From NCBI GenBank assembly GCA_963681505.1, contig OY811982.1:7083261-7147260 (forward strand): a stretch of 64,000 nucleotides of DNA, read 5' to 3'. The translations under genes and the position numbers were made by a program. A model generated the notes under the pieces. The model did no database searches. It was given only the letters and a program-made list of their open reading frames with translations, and was not told where the DNA came from. Positions within the stretch are counted from its first letter, which is position 1. Each line of letters opens with the position of its first letter. Source of the stretch: Eunapius fragilis (taxonomy: Eukaryota; Porifera; Demospongiae; Spongillida; Spongillidae). Positions 10,805-21,800 of the stretch are shown here, in pieces.

Positions 10805-11545
10805 ATAGAACACGACTTCTTCTCCCCATGCTTCCCCATGGCTCCAGGTTGTTCAGGCTAAATCTTCACCTTGACCCTTCGGAGTTTCAGGCTGGAGGTT
10901 AGGCATTCATATTGTCCCTCTCACTGTCTTGGACCCCTTGGTCATCGTGCCGCGTAACACAGGGAAAAAAAATCGTGTTCCGGACCTTGGGTTTTATCCT
11001 ATCGACCTTGGGATCTGTTCCATCAAATGTATTCACTGTTGTCTTAGGCACTTTGAATACGTTTGATCGAACAGATCCCAAGGTCGATGGGTAAACCCCA
11101 AGGTCCGGAACACGATATTTTTCCCCTGTGTAAATACTGGTTTGATGTTGTCTCCCGCCACAACATGCTACTAGCCAGCTGCCTTTGACATTACCATCAC
11201 ATATCCGCTAAACCCAAGTACTTTTACTGAAGCAACTGTGACAGCAGGGTCAGCAGCCTTGGAGCTCAACTGTGAAAGCATCATGCCAACGATGCAAAGT
11301 GCTCTGAACTTGGGTGGAGGTGTGTCCCACAAGCTGTGGAGAGCTACGGGTGCTATGGGATAGAAGCTATAGGCAGCATTTGGCGCGATTGGCTTTTTGT
11401 CTGGCCACACGTTGCAATCAAAGTTTCTGGCCACCTCCAGTTTATATGAAAGACCTGGTGAGAGCAAATGTTCAAGCACTGCTGTCCCGTTTGATGTCCT
11501 TCCAAGACACTGTTCTTGATAGTGAATTAATAATAAAAATGTACT
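10805..11545 (+). pseudogene. Reverse transcriptase element, 3' fragment B, split by a MITE
   Basis: Translated pieces include NLHLDPSEFQ before the MITE and FDITITYPLNPSTFTEATV after it, which are C-terminal motifs of the same endonuclease-bearing reverse transcriptase group as fragments A, C, D and E but of a distinct subfamily. Later parts are frameshifted (SALNLGGGVSHKLWRATGA is still readable). The 173-bp MITE at 10958-11130 sits inside it, so this relic is older than that insertion. Confidence 0.55.
10958..11130. mobile_element. Harbinger-like MITE
   Basis: The terminal inverted repeats start CACAGGGAAAAA and pair along most of the 173-bp element, including a shared CCGGACCTTGGG block. 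The element is flanked by TAA on both sides (10955-10957 and 11131-11133), which fits the TWA target duplication of PIF/Harbinger transposons. It has no coding capacity. It interrupts reverse transcriptase fragment B. Confidence 0.75.
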
Positions 11546-11627
11546 CATTCATGTATTGATGTATTCATCAATTTCGTCATAACTATAATACATTTTATTC
11601 ATGTAATCTCTATTATTGATGTAAGCA

Positions 11628-12545
11628 TTGTATATTATAGAAAACGTGGGATCAGATCTCGGTTTACATGTCAACTTACAGAAATGTAAGTTATATTGTG
11701 AAAACACATCAATATTTCCTTCTACAATACCATACTCAAACATCCCACATTTTGAGATCTTGGGAGCCCCAGTTGGTGATATTGAGTTCTGCAACAAGTT
11801 TGTTGCCAAAAAGCATTCTGCCGCTCGTTCACTATTGTCCAGCTTAGAAGATATTGTAAGTACTGATCTCCATGTAGCATTTACACTGCTGTGGCAGTGT
11901 GCTGGTTTTTGCAAACAATCTCATCTTGCCAGAGTCACTCCACCATTCCTTGCATCGAATGCATTGCAAGAATTTGACTTTGACATTCGTCTCTTCTTCT
12001 CTAAGTGTACTGGTGTTGACAGTCCAGGTCATGCCTGGCATCAGGCTCAACTAAGTTTGCGCTGGGGTGGATTAGGGCTCCGTTCACATGCACACCAATC
12101 ACCAGCTGCTTATATAGTATCTCTGAGCAACTAAAATTGTGCAACATCTACTAACTGCCATTTAGCCTCTGCTATTGCACAATACAACACTTTGTGCTGC
12201 CTTCTGATGCTCTCTCTGCTAATGATTTTGTGGATCATACTATTTATCAGAGACAACTTTCAGATAGGCTAGAGGATGTTCAGTTTAACAATCTCTTCGA
12301 TATTGCCTCCTGTGCTGATAAAGCACGGTTACTGTCCACATCATCACCACATGCATCTACCTGGTTAACTGTTGTGCCATCAGATAGTATAGGCCTTCAA
12401 CCCAATGTGTTTCAAACTGCTATCAGATGGTGGTTAGGAATTAGCCACACAGCATCTAATTCCTTAGTTTGTCCTCTTTGTCCTGACAAAGCATTAGGTC
12501 ATCACTGTACAACTTGCAAGTGTGGAGATGATGTGAAAAAGTCTT
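11628..12545 (+). pseudogene. Reverse transcriptase element, fragment C (polymerase C-term + zinc knuckle)
   Basis: One open stretch (11628-12134) shows late reverse transcriptase motifs, LGLHVNLQKCKLY and FEILGAPVG, followed by SLRWGGLGLRSH. After a frameshift a second stretch (from about 12194) carries RWWLGI and a C-x2-C...H...C zinc knuckle (CPLCPDKALGHHCTTC), as in R2-like elements with restriction-like endonucleases. The palm active site is missing, so it is a 5'-truncated relic. Fragment D (35553-36505) is a sister copy whose similarity starts at the TGTACTGGTGTTGACA segment near 12005. Confidence 0.7.
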
Positions 12546-12671
12546 TCAATTGTGCACTCATGATCTTTGTACAGGTTTGTCTTCTGTATACAATTCCTCT
12601 GACCCTCTGAAAATCTTATATGTAAGCTATAAGCAGTTGACTGTATATTTGTAGACATCCTTAAGGTCCAA

Positions 12672-12840
12672 TACACACCCAAACCCTCACTGTACACACC
12701 CAAACCCTCACTGTCCACACCCAAACCCTCACTGTACACACCCAAACCCTCATAGTATACATCCACACCCTCACAGTAGACACCCACACCATCACAATAC
12801 ACACCCACACCCTCATAGTATGCATCCACACCCTCACAGT
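12672..12840. repeat. 21-bp minisatellite
   Basis: About eight imperfect units of a 21-base motif of the type ACACACCCAAACCCTCACTG lie in tandem; later units drift to CCACACCCTCA. Open frames on the minus strand reading YEGVGVYCDG-like repeats come from the periodicity alone. Confidence 0.9.
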
Positions 12841-14498
12841 TGATTCAATGATCGCCAGTTTAGTAGATTCCGTTCATTCTGGTACCCTGGTTGCATGATA
12901 TACATGTATGTTGGTATTTAAACACAAACACACACATGCACACACAACACATAACACACGTGCACACACAACACAGAACACACACGTGCACACACACTGT
13001 ACTGTACATTCTATTCCCCATGCCACTGTTGTACACCATTGCTGCTAACAGCATGTGTCCTTTATCACTGTCATTTTACCTGTCCTCTCTTCTTTCGTCA
13101 TATTGGAACAGGATGCTGTGAAGGGTGAACACTGGATTCTGTTTTTGTTGTTCTGCAATTTGTGCACAGGAGTGTACGGAATTTTGGTAAGAGAGCTTAC
13201 ATCTATGCTTCCAAACAAATCACTCCCTTTTGACCGATGGCTTCACATTATTTAAATAACAAAAGTTAATATACACTGTACATGTATGCAGTGAAAGTTA
13301 CATAACCTCGTACGTATCCTAGTGTACATGGTTAACATCAGATTGATATAAGTAAAAGTACACACACATATTACATGTAGGCATAGCATTGCATCTGTGT
13401 GGACAAAGATAAGGTTACGTACATATACAGATACATGTTGAACAACAGAATGGATGTAGCCTGCTTGCCGAATTGTGTATCTGATTTGTTCCTTCTCCTC
13501 ATATTATGTAGAATATCGTGCAACAGCTGCTAAACGTATCTGCTAGGGAAACCACATATTTTGATTCCACTGGTGCTCCTGAATACAACAGACAAAGGTG
13601 CTTATGTGTCTGTGTGTGTACTATGGTATATTGACATGTACATGTATGCATATGTTATATGCAGAATGGGTGGACTTGAGTGCCTGTTGCATGTATGGAA
13701 AACTTTTATTTTTTGTCTCTAAGGTCTACTTCACCAACCAACAATTTCTCTCCACATTTGGTACTTAGGAATAGAGAAAGGCTGTCACTGATCCAAAGGG
13801 GCAGAAATATCCAATTGTTCTTTACAAACTACCCAAAGTGGTGCAGACTGACAGATCCATCTCAGACATGTGTCCGCCATGTGTAGCCCATGCAGTCATC
13901 TTTGGAGCCCTCTGTTTTCACATATCCTCCTTGTGGATCTCATAACATGTGATATTTATACATGTGGGCACTTACGTGCTGTTGCTTGCTGCGTCATGAG
14001 AGGGAATGGAGAAATGATTTGGGGCTTTTAAAATGCATCATGTGCATCATGTACAGTGTTTTTGCATGAATGCAGGTTTTCTTATACATGCTCATGTTGG
14101 TAGCACTAAAAGAGTCAGTTAAATATTTTAATCACCTCAGAAAAGCGTCGCCTACTCAGCAACATGTTAATCACTTGCCATATTGCCATCAAAAATGGTG
14201 GAAGGTTTATACGGCACTTTTCCGTATAAACCCGTTAACACTTGACGAATGAGTACTATATGTCCAATCAATACTTGTAATGCCTAATTGAAGGAAAAAC
14301 AAACGCAGGCCAGGCATTCGCTAAATTGCCTAATTGCTGCTAAAGTTGTTCGGACCAGACTTAGGTTCCCGACCGCTGCATGCATGGGCTGAAACACATG
14401 TAACACTTGCGAGTTACTTTTCTGCACCCCCACTGGCCTCCGTTTTTCATTTCATCTGCATGGGTGGCACACCCACCTGCTGCTATTAGCTACTGCTT

Positions 14499-14555
<57 letters not shown>

Positions 14556-14778
14556 GTAGTTTACTCACGCTTTCCACCATAAGACAGTTTTCTTTTCCCG
14601 TGTATACATTGTTATGTTGTGTGCATGCTACATCAGTACAGTAAAACCACCCTTTGTACGCCACACATAGTTCACCACAGTGCGAGGGCCACCGTACAGT
14701 ACATTGGGGGGGGGGGGGGTGGGGGGTGATTCATAGGATGATAGGTTAAAGTTTTGTGTTCGTAGTGATATACCGCGT
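12841..14778. other. Intergenic, microsatellites only
   Basis: No gene is recognised. The stretch holds AC-rich sequence near 12915-12995, a CA tract at 14500-14545, and a G run near 14706-14719. Open frames here are short and show no domain. Confidence 0.6.
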
Positions 14779-14780
14779 TT

Positions 14781-14921
14781 ACCCACCGTTAATGAGATTC
14801 ACTTTGCAGTGTATGGACAATGCAGTATTCTTGAATAACTGCAGGGAGGATCAACAGGGGTGTTGTTGACATAAAATTAGATTCCTTCAGAAAGTGAATC
14901 TCATTAGTGCATGGTGGGTTG
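14781..14921. repeat. Short imperfect inverted repeat
   Basis: The arms built on TTAATGAGATTCACTTT (near 14788-14804) and its reverse complement AAAGTGAATCTCATTAG (near 14894-14910) each have a CCCACC / GGTGGG extension. The spacer is about 90 bases. It could be a decayed MITE; no target duplication was identified. Confidence 0.5.
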
Positions 14922-15128
14922 ATGTGATGCTAGGAACACAAAACCCCTAGCCTAGCATCACTGTGAATAGGGCAGGTTGATATGAGGGTAGGTTGATATA
15001 CATGTAAGGGTACGGAAACTGTACCGCAATTCACCTACTAATGTTTTGCATCCTAATCTAATCGAATCATTGGTCGTTAGATTAATTGTCAAATACATGT
15101 AACCTTTGTTTTGAAAGGACGATTTAAC

Positions 15129-15460
15129 GGACCTTTGCATGAAAGATCGGAAGTACGATAAACGTCACGTCTGGACAGCGGTTGCCTAGAGTCATCGTGT
15201 CACGTTCGCGGACCTTTGCATAATATAATGGTAACGCATGGCACGTATACGTAATAACTCTTTCCCGCTCGGACAGTGATCCTTTGGCCGATCCAGTTCC
15301 TGATCAAACTATGCTGCCAACAGTAAGTTTGACCGAGTCTGACATACACGGAGCCTTTTTAAAGCCATCCATTAAAAAAGGCTCCGTGTATGTCAGACTT
15401 TGCCGAGCTTACTGTTGGCAGCATAATTTGATCAGTTTCGATCTTTCATGCAAAGGGTCC
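15129..15460. mobile_element. Nested foldback structure upstream of copy 2
   Basis: An outer inverted pair, GGACCTTTGCATGAAAGATC (15129-15148) and its near reverse complement (15441-15460), encloses an inner hairpin (15300-15435) with about 60-nt arms that pair closely. The inner hairpin contains GGCTCCGTGTATGTCAGAC. A third partial copy of the outer end (GGACCTTTGCATAA) lies near 15210. This looks like one foldback element inserted in or grown inside another. It has no coding capacity. Confidence 0.65.
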
Positions 15461-15484
15461 ATTGAGGCCCGGCCCGCCGTGTAG

Positions 15485-15760
15485 CATAGGCAGATCCTAG
15501 GGGGCTAAGGGGGGTGCCTAGGGTGCCCGGGCACCCCCCTCCAAGGTCCTGTCAATAATTAACTATGCACTTTATTGAATTGTCCAAATCCTCGGTGGCG
15601 TGTTATGAAACGTCAAAGTAGCATTTTAAGTTGCTTCAGCCATACACGTTACAGTATGAGCGGGGATACACCTTAACGTATGAGCGCTAAGGTAATTTAT
15701 CATGCCCCACCCTTCATTAATATTCATGATACCCAGCCGAAAATCCTGGATCCGCCTATG
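15485..15760. mobile_element. Terminal-inverted-repeat MITE in the 5' flank of copy 2
   Basis: The ends are CATAGGCAGATCC and the reverse complement of CATAGGCGGATCCAGG. GTGTAG flanks both sides (15479-15484 and 15761-15766). The 5' flank of copy 3 carries the same CCCGCCGTGTAG sequence (about 62049-62060) without the element, which is consistent with an empty site. The ends resemble those of the elements at 26813-27256 and 34745-35077, so they form one family. The element ends 91 bases before the ATG of copy 2, so it may have moved or split that promoter. Confidence 0.75.
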
Positions 15761-15851
15761 GTGTAGTACAAGCTTCTTTATCAAGCTAGGAGTAAAGTCG
15801 CTTTGTAGTGACCAAGTTTATCGTGGCCGCGACAACATACTGATCGTCAAT

Positions 15852-18800
15852 ATGGCTGCATGCGTTGCAAGGGCTCATGACGACGAAGATGACGATGTCT
15901 GTGTACGAAGTACCTACGAAAGCAAAGTCGCCACTTACCTATCCCTCAGGGAGCAGAAACGGAAACAGCTGAACAAGGATCTGAATGCAGCAGCTTCTCA
16001 AGCACAGAAGGAGGAAGTGTTTCGAGAGTATCTTGTTAGCATTTCCCTCGAGAAGATAGACGAATTTATATTCAGTTCCGAAGGAAGGTGTAATGAGAAG
16101 TGGGTCGCTTCCCGAAACAAAGAGCTGTTCAATTTAGCGAACAAGCATGAGTGCAAGCACATCTTGGAGGAATACTGTCGGTCACAGGTAGCCAAGATGC
16201 AGCCAGGCTCAGGGCTACGGATGCAACCACTGGATGAAATCATGTGTGCCAATTGCACTCCGAAGATCGGGTCACCAACCAGTTACAGTGTTGCTATGTG
16301 TGAGAAGCGAGGGATGATGGACTCTTCAGAAGGGTGCCACCTGGTGAAGTATTGCTCCCAGAGATGCCAGAAGGAGCATTTCCCAGCACATATAGTTGAT
16401 TGCAAGTCAAGGTATGCTGAGACAGCATGGCTGAAGGGTAGTAAGTATGATACGACTGCAGAGGATGCCAGTGGGGAGCCCCAGATTATGGATCGAAGAT
16501 TTCATTCAAAGGCAATCCGGTTTCTGTCCAGTGCCACGAGCCTCCCAACACCATGTAGTGCATGCCTTGCTGAGAGTGGGGACCTGAGTGACATGGTGCA
16601 TACGATCCTGAGTGTTCCAGATGGATATGAGGGCGAGATCACCCTGCATCTCAACCATGCATCACCTAACATAGCTTTCCGCAACCTGCTATCACTGCTA
16701 GCCATGGGCACCCTCGGAGAGTTGAGTTGTGACATGCTGATACAATTGTGGTATTCTGTCGCCATGACATACGATCAAATGACGATCATCAATGAAATGC
16801 TGCGAAAGCTAGTGCAAGCCTCTGATGGAAGGGTGATGAAAAGTCCATACTGTGCATCTTTGTCAAAACTGCCTTACACCATGCTCACAGTTGACCTTGA
16901 TCTGAAACATTGGGTTGTGATGCTCACCGAGAATAGATTGGAATCATCACGACATATTGGAAAGTGCATGGAAGATCGGGATAAGCATTTGTTCAGCCCT
17001 CAAGGCAAACGATATGCTGTTGAAATGCTCACTGCACTGTCCCCTCACCAGAGAGTCTCGTGGGACAATTTTGTGGAGCATGGCATGCTGCTCCCTCTAG
17101 GAGCACTCAATGCACACCACAATGTGCAGAACCCATTCCTGTTCGATGTTGATAATCGCTGGAGGCCAGAAAGTCAGCTTGATCCTCTACAGTGCTGGCC
17201 AAGGACTGAGATAATTGCAGCAGGGGAGAAGTGTAACGTACCCAGCAATGACATTTATGGTGCATTGTTCTTCCTTATTCGGCAGAAGCTCTCTGAGTGC
17301 ATCCAGAAGCTAAGCAAGCACAGGTTTCACATCGTAGTCACCTGCTGTGAGCCAAGTGCCCTCGTGCATCGACTCCAACAATCCAAGACAGCAATACACT
17401 ACATTTCAGGGGTGGATGCTAGACAGCTGCAGTATGCACATTCAGACAATCAGGAACTCTCAGCCCTCAGTGTTAGGGCTCTGAAGGAGATCATTCATGG
17501 TGCAGGGCTATCAACAGAAGGATGCCTGGAGAAGAGTGATCTTGTGGATCGTGCTGCCTTGATTCTTGGACGTGCTGAACCATCCAATGGTAAGTATTCC
17601 ACTGCAGCAGACACAACATTGCCACCCACACAACAACAACCCGACGAGGCAAGCGACCTGAGAAAGTTCATAGAGGCTCGAGCAAGCCTTGTTCCTCTTG
17701 ATTTCCTTGCTGTCTGCTATCTTGCCCAGCATGGCGACATAACGTGGATGGAGAAAGGTGCTGAGAAGTCAATTCCTGAATGCCTTGCTCTATATGGCTG
17801 GCATCAACTATGCTGGTTTACACCTGAGAATGCACTTAGTGCCTTATCATATCTGCAGCAAGCGAAAGACATGAAGAATGCTTATGGACTACTTTACTGG
17901 GGTTTAGTCATGGATAGTGCATACGGAGACACTGCTGATGCTTGCTCTGTTGCATGGACCTGCTACCATGAGTCTGCATGCCTCGGAAATGAGGATGGCA
18001 TGTTTAATGTTGCACATGTCTTGGCAGCTCGTGGAGATCACAAACAGGCAGTTGAGTGGTGGAAAAAAGCGCAGCAGCATGGGCCTTCATTGTTCGAGCT
18101 GTATCGCTGTTACCATCATGGGCATGGCTGCACACAAGATGATCTGGAAGCGAGGAAGTACTTGCAGCAGGCTGCTGATAAAGGCTATGGCCCTGCATGT
18201 ACAGCCTTGAGTGAGTGGTATTGTTCTGGCTGGGAGAATGTGCTCCGTAAGAACCCAGAGAAACAAGCATATTGGTGCAAGCAGGCCACCATCTCATCTG
18301 AGATGCGTATCTATACAGACCCCTTGCGGAGCTTACTTGGGACAAATGCCACTCCAGCCTGGTGGAAGTCCCTAAGAACAGTGGTGGAGTTGATGGAACC
18401 AAGTGGTGGAGGAACCAAGTCTGAGAGCAAAGCGAGTGCTGATGCAGATGACACATTTGACACACGGAAGTTTGCTATTGAGGGAGCGGAGAAATTCATG
18501 ATGCAAATGAATCCATCACCATCCAATGGATGTGGCATGAGTTCAACTCCACCGCATCATCCGTTCCTTCTGAGAGCAGAGAAGCTGGCCCTAACATCAG
18601 AAGAACGGCTGCAGCTGCAGTGTATTGTGCAGGAAATCACAGACCTTCTGACACGCAGCAGAGTGATCACCTCAGTGGAAGTATGTGGTTCATTTGGGAA
18701 AGGCACTGCTGTAAGTGATTGTGCTGACCTCGACATGGTGGCGATAATTGCGAAATGCTTTGAGAGCAATATGTACCTGTCCCTGCAGCGCCATGCAGCC

Positions 18801-21800
18801 ACTCTACTCAAAGACCTCAAGGTGGATTTAAAGGTGGATATAAAGTATAAGCCACTTGCTGTATCCTTCACATACAAGCGTGTGGGAATTGATGTGGTAC
18901 TGGCTAGCCCTAACATTGAGCCCCTTTCACAGTGTTACCTTCCACCACGTCCACGCTTCTTTTGTAGGCCCTCGTTATCTGTTCAAGAGTGCGCCTTCCT
19001 TCGTGAACAGCCCCCTCTGTTTGGTGCTGTTGTACGACTATTGAAGAACTGGCGAGCAAGTGCAGAGAACTGGCCTCGTCATAGCAAGCCACGTTCCTAT
19101 TTACTGGAGCTCATTGCACTAGCAGCAGTTCAGAAAGTCAATGCCTCGCAGTTATCTGAAGAAAATGTCCGCAGTGGCTTTGTTACTTCACTTGAGTTGC
19201 TGCTGCAAGTAATCAGTGGCAACCTGAAGCTGTACTGGGTTGACAACTACCCTGAATATAGCATCCAGTTTGAGAACCATGATGGGCCAATCGTGATGGA
19301 TCCCTTCGATCCCACTAACAACTTGGCTGGGCTTCTTCAGATCCAGGATTGGCGTCCCCTGAGCCAGCTGGCTGAGCAGACCCTCATTGCCATAAGAGAT
19401 CGCAACCTCGTGCAGAGAGTCATACATATTACACCAACTGCTGAACAAAGTGTGTCTGCTATCTCTCCCAAGTACAGGTTTTCGTGCCTCATTCTCAGAG
19501 CAGAGCAGTTTATGATCGCTGGCAATCTGGAGGAAGCACTGGATGCCCTGGCAGCTGCATCACAAATTGACACCTCAAACATAAAACTGCAATGCATGTG
19601 GTATGAGTGCATCACACAGCTGTTTGCCGAAGAATGTGCTGACGCAAAACAATCATTGACGGAAGCTGAGTTGCTTTTGAGATTGAAGGATGCTGTTGTG
19701 GACACACTACAAGTGTCAAAATTTGGGAAGGAAGTGAAGAAAGTGTTTGCCCAACCAGTGAAAGCACCTGATTACATCACCAAGAACATTGGTGCATGCG
19801 AGGAGATGGACATTCCATTCTCAACTTACATGAGTTCACGTGATGAAGCTGATAGCGACTCCTCAGAAATGGATGACATCCCGCGGATGGTGAAGCTGTT
19901 CCCTGAGCCCAGTGAGGACGAGCTCTACACTCCACAAATCACCAGTGTAGTCTGGAAATCAGCTCTTAAGGATGGAAACTACACTGCATGGCTAATGTTG
20001 AAGCAACTGACCGATCAGATGCCTTCAAAAGAGCAGCGAGATATGTACACAAGGGCTAGTCTGCAGTGTGTGTTGGCACATGATGCACTTTGTGTGGGTA
20101 AGGATGTTATTGGCCTTGACCGTATGACAGATTCCATCCTGGCAATAGCTCAAACTGCTCAGCTTCATGCGTTACATGCCCTCGCCCTCGCTGCTGCTAA
20201 ACGTGTGTTGAGAGATGTTTCATCAGAGATACATGTCTTACCTCACTGTGGCCTCAGTCTTCATGTGGCAGCCAGCATTGTCCAAGTGCACGTGTATGTG
20301 ATGATGAAGGCATGGGCCAAGGTTAGGGAAGCTCTGAAGCCTCTATTGAAGCAAGATGACTTGTGTAATCGAGCTGATGTTTGTTACCTAATTGGGGGTA
20401 GCTTGATTTGGACAGGTGATCATGATGCAGCTATGTTGTGGCACGAACGAGGCATCACAGCCGACCCCACTTTCCGTTTTAATCTGTTTACACTGGGGTT
20501 TGCAATGATTCACTCAAAGTCGACAAACAAAGCTGACCCAGAGCAAAAGTTGCTTATCATGAAGACTGCAGAGAAGCACTTATGGCAGTACATCAAGCAA
20601 GGGGTGCCAGAAGACAAAAAGCGCTGTGATGCAATGTATGAGCTGGTCTACGTGGCTGTGCTTTCATCAAAATTTCAGGAGGCTCACCGCGTATTGGAGA
20701 TGGCTATTGAGGCAGATATCAGGCGCACTCAGATCTACAACCAACCCAGCAACAATGGTACTAAGAAGGATCTGCTGGTGGCTGCAATCCAAATGGAGCA
20801 GTTAGCAATGGTGAATGGAGCTACATGTATGCAAAATGATGATCAAGGGATAAATCTATTTTGTGACACTGTACGAACAAAACTGGGTGGAAATCCACTC
20901 CTGATTGATGTCGATATTGCGACGCACCTGAAGAATGTGTCGATTTTAGGCCTGGATACTGCGAGGGATAACGTTTCTCAGATAATGGCCACATCTTTTT
21001 GGAATGGTGACAAATCTAATTCTGAATTAGCTGCTAATATACTAAAGAAACTGACACAACGTAAAGACAGTGGTGATAGTGTTTGCAGGGAAGATGATGT
21101 GAATGAAGAGCAGGGGGAGAAGAAGAAGGGCATGCAATATATTGTGGTGGACTGCGAAGGGTCTGGTGAATTCCTTTCATTGGGGGAAGCACTCAGGAGT
21201 GATTGCATTGCCACTGGCACAGTGATTACAATGAAAGGAGGCACGTACAAGGAAAAGGTAGGCCTTTGCATTAAGCACGAACACCTCACCATAAGAGCAG
21301 CGAACAGTAAAGAGAAGGTCATTATAAAGTCGTATTCTGGAATCCTAGTGGAGGCCAATCATGTGACTCTGTCAGGGTTATCAGTGGACCTTTTGAGTCC
21401 CAAGGGTTACGATGGTGTTGGAGAATTGGATGGTCACGCCATCCATGTACGAGCAGGCACAGCTGTGGTGCTGGAAAACTGCAGTGCTAATAGTGCAATA
21501 AGTGCAGCAATCGGTATAGGGGACGTAGTGCAGTCTACTGAGATCGAGGTCACAATGGTGATGTGTAACGCAAAATCAAGTGTTGGCAATGCAATTATTT
21601 GTGAGGGTTCCCACACCAAGGTGCAGCTGCAGCAGTGCAATGGCACTCACTCCAATAACGGGCTTGAGGTGCGAATGGGTGCCACAGCTCATGTGAGAAG
21701 ATCAAACTTTTCTAGCAACAGGAATTCTGGCATGCTTGTATGGCAACATGCAAGTCCAGAAACAGTTGTTGGACCAGATAACATCATCCAGGACAATAAA

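Noticed and set aside
12494..12829. Repetitive acidic/tyrosine-rich protein on the minus strand
   Set aside because: It arises from the 21-bp minisatellite (a multiple of three keeps the frame open).
15702..15851. Upstream extension of copy 2 by 50 codons
   Set aside because: The extension lies partly inside the MITE and has no counterpart upstream of copy 3; the ATG at 15852 is shared by both copies.
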